From the NCBI GenBank assembly GCA_008729055.1, contig SDUX01000001.1, positions 1 to 64,000 on the forward strand: a stretch of DNA of 64,000 nucleotides, read 5' to 3'. Below, piece by piece: positions 12,297 through 22,680 of the stretch. Position 1 is the first letter of the stretch; each line of letters begins with the position of its first letter. The position numbers were made by a program, and so were the translations under genes. Source of the DNA: Pyropia haitanensis (taxonomy: Eukaryota; Rhodophyta; Bangiophyceae; Bangiales; Bangiaceae). The notes under the pieces are model-generated. The model saw only the letters and a program-made list of their open reading frames with translations. It did no database searches and was not told the origin of the DNA.

Positions 12297-13500
12297 CTAG
12301 CCGAGCACGTGCTGCATCAGACCGGCCACGAGGCCTTCAGCAGCGCCCACCTTAATGTTTCGCTCATCCTCACTGCCAGACCCATCATTATCCATCTCCA
12401 CCGGGTTGTCGATGACATCAGGGGAAGCATCAACGACTCCACCGTCTGGTGCAAGAAAGGCGCCAACCAGGTCGATCACGTGAGCCTTAGTGGCCGACCG
12501 CCGGTAGCCTGGGATAATATCCCTGCACTCCACCTGCGCCGTGGTGAATGCCTCCCCTGCTGCTGGTCCACCCGCTCTGCCATCGTCCGGTTGCGCTTGC
12601 GAAAGACCTCCGCGCTCAAGCTTTTGAACGCGCGCTCCGACCAGGCCGAGGAGCACGGCATGCGCAGCAGCCGCACCGCCAAGACCTGCAGGGTCGGCCA
12701 CGTGTCCCCGTGGACAGTCCACCAGCTGATGGTGTGCAGCGACAGGCTCTCCACCTCTGCATCCGAGTCCATAGAGGACAAAAAGGCCGCCAGCTCTCCC
12801 TGGATGGCCTCTTCCAGGTTCCCGTTGTCACCGCGCAGGTGCTCAATGGCCCTGGAGCGCCACCCTACCAAAGCGTGGTCCCCCCAGCGCTTGTAACCCG
12901 CCAGTCGTCGGCACACGGAAAAGAAAAAATCCCAAAAAAGGAGAAGACCACCACCGGGTGGTACCATTTGCCTAGTCGACAACACGTGCAGTGTGCCAGG
13001 AAGATTCGCGTTTCGGCGGGCAGACCCAGAAAGGCGGAGCGCAATACAATCGCGAGGCCCGAGAACAGTCCCACCACGGCCGACAGGGCAGAGCCGTCGG
13101 CCTCCAGAGTGGCCGACAGCCGGAAGAGCAGGTGAAGTCCTGGCGGCACCGCAGTGGCGGCCGCCTCCACAGCGGGGTTGCCCACCGCGCCGGACACACC
13201 AACAGGGACACCAAAGGGCCCGGGCAGGTGGGAGTCGGCCAGCAGCACTCGGCGCATCCCCGGTAAACACTCAAGGAAGTTGTTGGCATGCCACGTGGAG
13301 TCCCCGTTTCCCTGCGCTGGAGTAGAGCTGTTCGACAGAATGTGAACACCCACGTCCGATACGTTTGTGGGATTTGGAAGGGACAAGCTGAGCTCTGTTT
13401 TGCAATGTAGCCCGTTGGTAGCCCTTGTGTCGGCCCCAAGTCCTTCCCTGTCGACTATCCCGTCCGTACGGCGGTAGTCGAACCACTCAGAGGCGTACAC
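12297..13500 (-). pseudogene. hAT-family transposase remnant
   Basis: The minus strand encodes the characteristic hAT C-terminal dimerisation domain: a Trp-Trp pair (SWWTVHGDTWPTLQVLAVRL), then MPCSSAWSERAFKSLSAEVF and RKRNRTMAERV, at about 12570-12760. Family logic is WW..hP.L..lA..lL..p.SSa..ER.FS......R..l. The reading frame upstream (to about 13500) is broken into at least two overlapping frames and no N-terminal BED finger or intact catalytic region is visible. The downstream tail also shifts frame near 12540. I read it as a decayed or fragmentary transposase; an intron could explain one of the breaks. Such enzymes cut and paste DNA in the nucleus. No terminal repeats were identified. 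Confidence 0.6.
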
Positions 13501-13559
13501 GTCGCACCTGTGGCGCTCTAAAACGATTTTATTTAAGGCCGTTCGTCGACATTAGAGAG

Positions 13560-14454
13560 CTTCAGCAGGTACAGATCTCGTTAAAATCTCGTTATATGCT
13601 TGACACGTTTGCCACCTAGTCTCCGCTTAACGAGATCTGGTAAGGAAGAAGCCCTTCAGTGGCCCCGCATAACGAAGTGGATCTCGGTACGGGGAGTAGG
13701 ACACGTGTCGTGCTGAGCAGCAATGGTAGGCGTTAATGTTGAAGGTTGACGAGCGGATCAGTGGCGGCGGTGTAACGAGACGCACGTCCCGACGAAGTGT
13801 CAGGTACACTCGTAGCTGGGGCGTCATGGCCACCAAGTCAGCTTCCAGACATACGCGTGCAAGCGGGTAGCGCCGAAGTCGATGATGTCGACGGACCAGC
13901 CTATCGAGCGTGCGGTCTCGGAAACGAACCATGTCGCCGCAGCCAAGCGCTGCGGGCTCAACACACCTCACCAGGGGTTGTCAAGCGACCATAATGTCGG
14001 CAAGCGTAGGTCGGATGGGCGTCTTCATGGACGAGCGACCGCGTATGTGGCAAGTGCCAAGCGTACATTTTCAGCATGAGTCACCACGACCGGCGGCTGA
14101 AACGTACTTCTTGAGGGTCCAGCGCTTTTGCATACTCATCAGTCGTACTTCGCGATTTTTCGCGCCAGACCCGACTTCAAGCGTACATTGTTCGGGTCTG
14201 GTGGGGCGGCGCGTATTTCTGCTTAGGAGAAGAAGAGACAAGCAACAGCGTGTATACGCTTAAATTTTATGCGCGACTACGCTTGATGGAAGTACGCCTG
14301 ACAATCCCTGCACCAAACAGCCTCGACCGCAGTTCGCACGCTTGCGGGGCCGGCACGTGCCGCGGGCAGGGACGTGCTGTTTGCTCCACGTTTCGTGTCA
14401 ACTACATCCACGCAACGTGCAGGTTTCCATAACGAGATTTGGTACCTGCTGAAG
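13560..14454. mobile_element. Non-autonomous DNA element, 895 bp, 24-bp TIRs
   Basis: The left end CTTCAGCAGGTACAGATCTC (13560 on) and the right end, read as its reverse complement CTTCAGCAGGTACCAAATCT (from 14454), are near-identical inverted repeats continuing to CTCGTTA. Partial extra copies of the end motif (ACGAGATCTGGTA near 13629) lie just inside. Nothing between encodes a recognisable protein. No clear target-site duplication was seen. Confidence 0.7.
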
Positions 14455-14634
14455 GTCCCGGAGCTTCAGTTCTGGTAAGAACATTCTGCTGCCACGCTAC
14501 CGAGAAATTATCGCGATCTCTTGCCAGATCCTCCTTGCTAAAGCTCAGTATTGGTGGCTGTGCCCTTAACGTGGCAAAAACCTGTCTTCGACTCACGCCA
14601 CCGACCCACAATTGACATGCCGAAGCCCTCTATT

Positions 14635-15424
14635 AGAGACTTTCAGCATCGCAGAATCCCGTATGGTTCCCCGTAGGATGTCCGTAACGTGGCGCTTCCG
14701 TGTCACACGGCTACGGGACGGGAAAGCGCACTCTCAGACTGTCAGCTAACAAAAATTCGCTTGCGTGTCTCTATTTGTTTACCCAAGAACGTAGTTGAGT
14801 AGGGCTTGTGTGAAGCGGAGTACCGTGCGCGACGTACGCAGCTTGTTTCCCCCTATCTGCGGGGTGGAACGCATCTTTCAATCGCCGCCATTACCAGCGA
14901 TTCTCCCGTTCTTCCACAAGACACCCTCCACCCCGCTGTACGTCGCGTCCTGCCTCACGCGCTCGCCTCCTCGCCCCTTGCTGTCGTCAGCCTCGCTTGC
15001 CAACCCATCCCCTCTGTTCTTGTCCCCATTTTTCCTATCCTCTGAAGCTGGCACCTACGTAATGGTGAGCATTGCGAACCACTCCATCGGGCGCCAGGGG
15101 GGGAGTCGTGCTGTTTTATCTGTTGCCTGACCACCGTGCATCGCGGACGAGCGATTTCTGGGTGCCAACCCGCAAGCGACAGCAGCACCCTCCAGCGCTT
15201 CGTGGGAATGGTATCGTCAGACATGCAGCCATGATGGCACACGTGGCACTTCAATACATAGGTAAGTTAAGGGAAACCTCCTTGACCCATGACGTTAAAG
15301 CTCCCAAGAACGGCGAAATAGAGGACCTGTCCGTATCACTTTACCTGATAGAGGTGACTCGTGGCACACGTGGCGGAGGTATACGGTAATCTTATGTGAT
15401 TCCTAGTAGGTGCTGAAAATCTCT
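14635..15424. mobile_element. Non-autonomous TIR element, copy A (790 bp)
   Basis: It begins AGAGACTTTCAGCA and ends TGCTGAAAATCTCT, forming terminal inverted repeats. Almost the whole length is similar to 38973-39632 (copy B), including CCCGTAGGAYGTCCG, the CGGGACGGGAAAGCGCACTC block and the internal CACAAGACACCC stretch. Two copies 24 kb apart with shared ends mark it as a dispersed mobile element (MITE-like). Short frames inside are not conserved in phase between the copies, so it is not coding. TA flanks both ends of copy A, a possible 2-bp target duplication. Confidence 0.75.
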
Positions 15425-15647
15425 ATTGTCTGCGCTTCCGAGATGCAAACTGTCGGCTTGCCAAATCGGCCACGTGGGGTTACGGGATGATAGTTTCACC
15501 TGACCAGCGAAATTACCTGCCCATATGGTTCAAAGCGCTGCAATGAGATAACAACGTAATTTCCTGTACGTGGCTGAGTTTTCGCCACCGCTACTCCCCA
15601 CCCCCATCCCACTCTTCCCTGGTCGTCCGCCCCCCGAATTTCTCCCC

Positions 15648-16379
15648 TCACTTGCACGGCCGCCCAAATGGCACGCCCACCTGCCTGCAGCACTCGGTGA
15701 GCGTGAAAAACGCGAGCTGCGTCGCCACCACCCAGCACGCGCGCGGGCAGCACGTCTCGTTGGCAAAGTTGAACGCGCGCCGGCAGCACCGCCGCCGCCG
15801 CGAGGCCGTCGCCGCCACCACCGCCGCCGCCCCGCCGCCCACATCCCCGGCCGTGGAAAGCGCGGCAGTGGCAGCGGAGCGGCCACCCCGCACCGCGGCC
15901 GGCGCATCCACCCTGCCGCCCGCCGCAGGCACCATCACCACCGCCGTCTTGCCCGCGTCCGCGTCGGGGGTCACCACCCCCGTCGGGGGCGCCCACGCGT
16001 TCTCACCGCCACCCATACCGCCGCCGCCGCCGCCTCCGGCACTGCCGTCACCGCCGGCACTACCACCACCACCGGTGCTTCCCCCGCGGTGGCGGTCCCC
16101 CCCCCACACGCGTCCATCACGCGCACCGCCAGCGCCACGAGCGACCGCCGCAGCCGCGGCGACGCGCAGCACCGGTCGCGGCGCACTCGCCGCAGCCGCC
16201 GCCGAAGCCGCCGCAACAGCCGCCGCGCCGCTGGGCCCGCCGCCGCGTCGTCACACCCCAGCGCCGCGGTCGTGGCGAGCGTGGCGCGGCAGTCGGCGGG
16301 GCGGACATTGCAGATGAGCGTCCGCGGCGGCGAGCCATCGTAGACGTACGGCCGGGCCACGGGGGGGGACGCCGGCGGC

Positions 16380-16436
<57 letters not shown>

Positions 16437-17597
16437 CAGTCGCCGCGGCGGCCGCCGGTGGTCGTTGGCGCCAGAACGACCGCGGCGGCCGCCAGGGGGC
16501 ACCCCACCGCCGCCGCCACCACCCCCACCACCGCGGCGGCCAGGGGCGTCACGCGGCAGCGGGGTCGCCAGCCGGCCGCGGCGGCGGCCATGGCGGCGGC
16601 GGCACCTGTGGCGGCGCGGCGCCTGTGGGACGCGCGCCCCCCTGCGCAGATGCCGCGACGGCAACGGCAGCGGCGGCGGCTGCGCGGCCGTGGCGGTGGC
16701 GGCGGCGGCCGCGGCGGCGGCGGCGCTCCTGCACCCCGCCTCGCCCAACAGCGTGCACGCCAGTGATGCACCCCCGCGGCGCCGCCGCGCGGCGGCAACA
16801 GCCACCGGACGAGCCGCGCACAGTGGGAGGGGAAGGAGAGAGGGACGGGGGGGGGGGAGGGGGAGGAGGGCGGCGCCCAGGAAGCGGCGCAGCCCGACGC
16901 GGGGCCCGCCAGCGGCCAGCCACGCTGGGTCCCGCCGCGACTGGCCGTGCCGCCGCGTCGTCCCCAGACCACGCCCGCCGCTGCGCCGCTGCCGGCCGAC
17001 ACCGCCCGCGGCGGCGGTGGCGGCGCACCGCTTATCAACCCCGCCCCGCCTCGCCTCTGCCCCCGGTGCGGCCGCCGCCGACGCCACGGGCGGGAGCCGC
17101 CGCGATGCCGGCCGCACCGCCCGCCCGCGTGACCTCCCCCGACAGCTGTGAAGAAAGAGGGAGGGGGGGGGGGGGGGAGTGAAGGACCCCGACCCGGCGC
17201 GCACGCGCCCGCGGCGGGGAGCCATGCGTCCGTCGGCGCCCCCCCAAACGCCGCTCTGTCCCCCGCTGGCCAGCCGCACAGCAGTGACCGCGGCAACGGC
17301 CGCCGGGCAGACGAGCTGGCGGGCAGGCAGACGGGCTGGCGGGCGGGCGGGCGGGCGGGCGGGCGGGCGGGCGGGCGGGCGGGGACGCCACGGTCGCGCG
17401 GCGGCTACCGCAGCCTCCCGCCCCCCCCCCCCACCGCCGGCTAGCCCTCCTTTCCCCACCTGCCGCGGTCCGCCATGCCAGCCGGGAGGGAGGGGGGGGC
17501 GCGCTCCGCCGCGGCCGCGACCATGACCGCGCGCCGACGCAGCCGCGGCGCGGGGTGCGGGGGGGGGGGCGGGTCCTCGCCGGCGGCGGCCGCTGCG

Positions 17598-17663
<66 letters not shown>

Positions 17664-17807
17664 TCGGCCGCTGCCGCCACGTGGACGGCCGCCCCGGCGG
17701 CGCGCGGCGCCGGCCGCGGCCGCGGCGCGCGCGGCCAAGGCGCGGATGGGGCGGCGGACCAAGAGGACGGCGACCAGCGAATGCAGGCCGCCTCCCGCCG
17801 CCATCAC
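15648..17807 (-). CDS. Uncertain Ala/Arg-rich membrane-like protein
   Basis: This is a low-confidence gene. The most protein-like pieces are a C-terminus ending FNFANETCCPRACWVVATQL..PFGRPCK before the stop at 15648, a segment PYVYDGSPPRTLICNVRPAD near 16310-16360, a hydrophobic stretch VTPLAAAVVGVVAAAVG near 16510, and an N-terminal MMAAGGGLHSLVAVLLVRRP from 17807. The pieces lie in different frames, and the transitions fall in G/C homopolymers or long (GGC)n tracts. Either several introns or sequence errors would be needed to join them. Cys-rich and hydrophobic blocks suggest a membrane or secreted protein. No family was recognised. It could equally be non-coding GC-rich DNA. Confidence 0.25.
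16374..16435. repeat. (GGC)n microsatellite
   Basis: About 20 uninterrupted GGC trinucleotides. Similar (GCC/GGC)n tracts occur at 17597-17661, 21430-21480, 28455-28503, 30355-30395 and 46495-46535. They inflate Ala/Gly/Pro/Arg content in whichever frame is read. Confidence 0.9.
17340..17384 (+). repeat. (GGGC)n tract, potential G-quadruplex
   Basis: Eleven consecutive GGGC units on the plus strand, one per 4 bp, give many runs of three Gs separated by one C. That is the classical pattern for an intramolecular G-quadruplex. Confidence 0.85.
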
Positions 17808-17847
17808 GGTTCACCTCATCCTGGACTGACGTCAGCCGCCTTGATCC

Positions 17848-18132
17848 ATCGATGAAACTGAGAGTACGCCTATCGGTGGGGCCAAAACCCGTACTCATCC
17901 AGCTTTTTTTTTTTTTTGGAGCGATGGCTCCGAGCATGTCTATCGGTGCGTCGTTGTCTGTGCTTACCGCTGTGGGGGGACCGACCCCTTGGTAAAAACC
18001 CTCGCACTCGCAAAGATTCTCACCCACAGTGATAATGAACATCCGACGATTGCACCCTTGGCCGCCGCAATGGGAGAAAATTGATTGGGTTTTGGGTCCC
18101 ACTGATAGACATGCTCTTACAGTGTCGTTGAT
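17848..18132. mobile_element. Foldback/MITE-like element, 285 bp
   Basis: The left arm (17848-17890, containing CCTATCGGTGGGGCCAAAACCC without its third base group) and the right arm (18087-18132, reverse complement reading TCTATCAGTGGGACCCAAAACC) are inverted repeats of about 45 bp and roughly 75% identity. The motif GAGCATGTCTATCGGTG recurs internally at 17932. It lies about 170 bp upstream of the OST48 start codon, so it may contribute to that gene's leader or promoter region. Confidence 0.6.
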
Positions 18133-18297
18133 CGGGACAGGCGCGTGCCGCGCGACTCGGTCGCGTTGTTGCTTCGCGGCCGCGCTCGACTGGCGCCCCC
18201 CGCCTGCTGCCCCCCCTCCCCCTTGCCCGACGTTGGCGCGGTGGTGTGGCCGCACGGTGGTGTGTGGTCTACCAAGCACTCTCTTCCCTTCCCCTGA

Positions 18298-19954
18298 ATG
18301 GCGGCAAGGATGCACGCCCTCCGCACGGGGGTCTGCCTGGCGCTCTCCTGCCTCGCGGCGCTGGCGGCAGGCGCGGCGGCGGCGGGGCCCCGCGCGGGCG
18401 CCGGCGCGGCAGTGCTGGTCATCCTCGATAAGGAGTCGATGCGGGCGTCGCACAGCCAGTTTTTGTCGTCTCTGGAAGGTACGTTGGTGTGGTCTGTGGC
18501 TGTCTAGGGTGTGGACGCTGGCACCCCTCGTCGGGGGGGGGGGGTGCCCCCGCGGAAGGCTGTCGGCTTGGGTGCAGCGCCCGCGGGCGCCGTCGCTCAC
18601 GGCTGGCAGCATTTTGGGTGTGGGGAGCGGTCTTTGTACAGGCGGGTAGCGGCGCGCTGTACGCGGCCACGCGGGCATTGTTGTCCTGCTCTTCCGGTGG
18701 CGTGGTCTCCTCACGCCCAGTTCTGCCTCCTCTTCCTTCCTTGTCCACGCTGGCGCTGTTCCTCCTGGCATGCCAACCCCGGGCGCAGCTCGTGGCTACA
18801 CCACCAAGATTCTGACGGCGGGTGACGCGTCCGCGTCGCTCATCTCTGATGGCGAGTATGCCTACGATGGGCTGTTCCTGCTCTGCCCCACCGCCACCAA
18901 GTCGGCCCGCTCCCTCCAGCCGGCCGACGTGGCAGCGTTTGTAAGCTCTGGGCGGTCGGTCTTTATCGCCGCCGCCCCCAACGCGTCTGCGTACACCAAG
19001 TCTGTGGCAGCCGCCGTGGGCGTCGTCATCCACCCGTCCCAGACCATTGACCACCAGCACGCGGTGGCCGACCGCGACGGCGCCGTCCCTGGCGGTGGCG
19101 CCCACACCTACATCACCGCCGGCGGGAGGGACGAGGCGGCACGGGCCGTCTGGGCGGCCGATCCGGCTGCGGCAGCCGCGGCCGCCACGGACGTGCACTT
19201 TGTCGGCCCCGCCGCGACGCTCGCCACCGACAATGAGCTCGTCTCCCCCGTCCTGTGGGCCGCCGACGCTGCGTACGCGGGCTCCCCGGGGGCGCGGGTG
19301 ACCAAGGCGCCCGTCGCGGTGGGGCGGGAGCTGGTCCTCGCCGCCACCCTGTCGGCCCGCCGCAGTGGCGGCCGCGCCGTCTACTGGGGCAGCGTCGACA
19401 CGCTGGCCGACGCGGCCGCCGCGGCAGCCCCCGCCGGCCACGCCGCCACGACGCGGGCGCTGGCCGCGTGGGCGCTTGGCGAGCGCGGCGTCCTGCGCGC
19501 CCGCAACGTGCGCACCGCCCTCGTCGGCCGCCCGCCGGTGGACGGGGAGGAGGCCGCCACGTACCGGGTGCGCGATGACGTGGCGTTTGGGGTGACGCTC
19601 GAGGAGTGGGACGGCGCCGCCGGCCGGTGGGTGCCGTACGTCGCGGCCGACGTGCAGGCCGAGCTGGTGATGCTCAACCCGTACGTGCGGGTGCGGCTGG
19701 CGGGGGTGGCGGGCGAGCCCGGCCGCTACGCCGCGACGCTGCGGGTGCCCGACGTGATTGGCATCTACTCGTTCCGGGTGGCCTACTACCGGACCGGGCT
19801 GACGCCCGTCGATGTGACCAAGGTGGTGTCGGTGCGCCCGTTCTTGCACAATGAGTTTGAACGCTTCATCCCGCAGGCCTACCCCTACTACGCGGGCGCG
19901 TTTAGCATGCTGGTCGGCGCGCTGATGCTGACAGGGGTGCTCTTGCAATCGTAG
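18298..19954 (+). CDS. Oligosaccharyltransferase 48-kDa subunit (OST48/WBP1)
   Basis: Structural subunit of the ER oligosaccharyltransferase, the membrane complex that moves the lipid-linked glycan to Asn residues of nascent secretory proteins. The ATG at 18298 opens a signal peptide (hydrophobic core LALSCLAALAAG, about residues 13-24), followed by AVLVILDKES and SQFLSSLE. An intron (18479-18788) must be removed to give the family motif SLEARGY. The lumenal body includes DGEYAYDGLFLLCP and DVAAFVSSG. The C-terminal part has IYSFRVAYYR, VRPFLHNEFERFIPQAYPYY and a final membrane helix ending LLQS. The product is about 449 residues, normal for the family. The assignment rests on the RGY block and the very conserved C-terminal FxxFIPxAYPYY block. 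The frame is open throughout exon 2. Confidence 0.93.
18479..18788 (+). other. Spliceosomal intron in OST48 (phase 1)
   Basis: The donor is GAAG|GTACG and the acceptor GGGCGCAG|CTCGTGG. Splicing rejoins GAA-GCT-CGT-GGC-TAC, restoring the family motif E-A-R-G-Y. It is 310 bp with a pyrimidine-rich 3' half (CTCCTCTTCCTTCCTTGTCC). It is the only intron in the window that I can place to the base. Confidence 0.85.
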
Positions 19955-21024
19955 ACGGGGGGGGGGGGTGGGGGAGCGTGTGCCGCTCGTGGCGTGTTTT
20001 TCTCTTGTTCCTTTCTTGTACGGGTCGGCAACGAGGGGGGCAGAAGAACACGCGACGCTGTCCCTGCTGTTGCCACCACCCGCGTGTCTCGCCCATCGGG
20101 ACCTACAGTGGCCGCGGCGGCTGGTGTGCACAGGCGACGGGGACCGTTGCGGAGGCACCGGCGGTTCACACAGGACGGCATGCGCACGATGCCCCAGGGT
20201 TGACCACCACACTGGCGATGGTGGGACGGTCGCAGTGGCGGTCGTCGCGCTCGACGCGGCCGCGCAGCGGCGGGGAGCGATGATTGCTGTCGCGGTGGCG
20301 GTGACGGGCGCGGCGGTGGACAGGCGCGCCCTCGAGGGGGGGAAGGGGTGGCGGGGGAGGACGGGGGGTGGGGACCCACCGCCGCTGCCGTCGCTGCGTC
20401 CGCGAGGAGCACGGGGGGCACACACCCCCGTCGTGGCGACGGTGGTAACAGGGCGAGCTGAGACGGCGTCGTCCCGCTATCTACTGGCCGGCCTCTTCGT
20501 CCCAAGCGTCTGTGCGTCGGCTGGAAGCGTGCGCGCACACCGTTCGGGGCTGGATAGAGACGTGGCGAGCCATGACGGCCGTTCTACCGCGGCCAAAGGC
20601 GTGGCGTACGACGAAGACAGCCTCTGGACAGGCGTTGCGTGTGTGTGTGTCCCCAATGAAGAACAGCGCACGTGGGCCGACTCTCCAGGCCTTGTAGTTG
20701 TGCGTACCGTCGGACCAACTTCGTGCTCAACGCAAAGAAATTGTCTCCGTCGGTCCTCAGTACGTTACTTTTGCGATAAAGTAAGAGTAAGTTGTCGATC
20801 GGTGACTCCATCCCTCACCTCGACGTCTGGGTGGCCGGCTCGACGCCTTGCGCCCCCCACCCACTTCCCCGCTTGCCACCGCCGCGCCTATTTTTTTTAT
20901 TGCTCCCGCTGCGCTCGTTCCATCGCCCCCCGACCCCACCGTTCCGTGTGACCAACCCGCTCCCCCCCTTCACCCCCCCCCCCCCCCCCCTCCCCCTCTC
21001 CATCCGCTCCCTCGCTGACCTGTT
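19955..21024. other. Intergenic, no gene supported
   Basis: Open frames here are short, lack protein-like composition and have no recognisable motif. It contains G runs near 19957 and 20336 and a pyrimidine-rich tract (20870-21005) leading into the next gene. Confidence 0.5.
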
Positions 21025-21240
21025 ATGGCTCCGCCACTGGGCTTTGCTCCGCCACCCCCCGTCGGCCGCCCCCCCCCCTTCCCCACGCGCCCCTGCGCCG
21101 CGACGCCGCGGCCATTCCAACCGGCATTGGCAGCGGCGGCGGCAGCGGCAGCAAAGGCAGCGGCCCCACGCGGGGGTCACCTCCTCCCCTTACCCCCCGC
21201 CTCCCCCGCCGGCGCCCGGGTTCCCCTGATGCGTGCCGGG

Positions 21241-21275
<35 letters not shown>

Positions 21276-21430
21276 ACGGCCGGGGGGGGGGGCCGGCCCC
21301 GCCGGCGGCGGCCGAGGCAATGGCGTTGCCGGCGCCGCCGCCGGCAGCACCAACCGCAGCGGCGACAGCGGCAGCGGCAGCAGCAGCGGCGATGGCGGCG
21401 GCGGTGGCGGCGGCGGCGGCGGAGGCAGCA

Positions 21431-21481
<51 letters not shown>

Positions 21482-21495
21482 GGGGCGGCTGGGCC

Positions 21496-21526
<31 letters not shown>

Positions 21527-22369
21527 TCGCGGCCGCGGCGGCCGCCGCCGCGCGGTGGCTCGTCGGCGGCGGCCGCCGGCCGCGGTGCGACGGGGCGGCC
21601 GCCGCCGAGCCGCCGCCGCCGATGCCGGCCAACGTTCCCGCCGCGGCCGCGGCGGCGGCGCCGCCGGTGGCGCCGCCGGCGCCGTTGGCGGCACCAGGCG
21701 GCCGCCCCCAGGGCACCCGCCCCCCGCCGGCACCCTCCCCCCCCCAGACGGCGCCCGCGTCCCGCGCGGCGACAGCCGAGGCGCCGCCGTCGGCGTCGCC
21801 CACAGCGACGCGGGCGGCATCGCGGGCGGGGGCGCCGCCCCCCGCCCCCGCGTTGGCGGGCGCCCCCCCCCCCGGCGGCTCCCCCCCCTCGCCCGCCCCC
21901 GCCGCCGCTTTGTCGCGTCCCTCCCCACCCGCCGCGAGCGGGACCGCCTCGCCGCGACGGGCACGCGCTGGTCCCCCGGCCGCCCCCTCGCCACCGTCCG
22001 CCGCGCCGCCTTTACGCTCGCCGTCTACGCGCTGCGCTTCCCCGCCGCCCCCGCGGTGCCCTTCCCGCGCGGCGCGCCGCACCCGGCCGGCTGGGCGTAC
22101 GTTGTGCACCTGCGGGCGCCCAAGGCGGCGCACGGCAAGCGCGCGGTCGGCCGCGTCGCGGCGCGGCGGCGGGTGCGGGAGGCGGCGCGGGCGGTGCTGC
22201 CGCGCCACGCGGGGCGGGGGCGGGTGTACGTGTTTACCATCGCCCCGCGGGCGGGGGTGACGCCCCGGGGGGGGCTCATCGCAGAGGTGGAGGCCGCGCT
22301 CAAGGCGGCGGGCTGCTGGGAGGAGGGGGGGGGGAGCCGGGGGGGGGTGGCGGCCCTACTACTAGCTAG
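21025..22369 (+). CDS. Bacterial-type RNase P protein (RnpA-like), probably plastid
   Basis: The C-terminal domain (about 21900-22326) resembles RnpA, the small protein that helps RNase P RNA trim pre-tRNA 5' leaders. An N-terminal part RERDRLAATGTRWSPGRPLA precedes a strand GWAYVVHLRAPKAAHGK. Then comes RVAARRRVREAARAVLP, aligning with the family's R-N-R-x-K-R-x-x-R-E helix, and a strand RVYVFTIAPRAGVT. The usual N of RNR is V here. The upstream part is Gly/Ala/Pro low complexity. The ATG at 21025 gives MAPPLGFAPPPP, a plausible plastid leader with an early Phe, but it lies in another frame, so a shift or intron in the (GGC)n region is required. The stop is probably one of the TAGs at 22363/22367, reached after a G-run shift. 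Red-algal plastids keep the RNA subunit gene rnpB, so a nuclear-encoded protein partner makes sense. Confidence 0.6.
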
Positions 22370-22680
22370 ACACCCGCGGCAGGCGGGCGGGGGCGGACGC
22401 GCGGCGGCGCCGCGCCCCTGCAGCGGCGATGGGGCTCCCGGCCGCCGCCGCCGCCGCCGCCGCCGTCGCCGCCGCGACGCATCTGTGACGGGAGGCGCTG
22501 GTCGTAGCTGTCGCGGGGGGGTGCGCGCGCGGCGGCCGCGCCGACGGGGCGGCGGCCGTCGCCCCCGCAGGGCCGCGCCGTCTGGCGGCACCGCCGCCAC
22601 GGCCGGCCGGCCGCGACCACCCCCCGCCCCCCCCCCCCCGCCCGCCCCGCCCCCCCGCCCCCCCCGCCCCCCCCCTCGCG

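Noticed and set aside
14795..15389. Possible small proteins inside the 14.6-kb repeat
   Set aside because: The second copy at 38973-39632 does not preserve these frames.
18419..20425. 668-residue minus-strand frame antisense to OST48
   Set aside because: Antisense shadow; OST48 on the plus strand matches its family end to end once the intron is removed.
20130..20460. Possible tRNA or structural RNA in the OST48 downstream gap
   Set aside because: No cloverleaf, no A/B box pair, and no conserved TTCGA arm could be traced.
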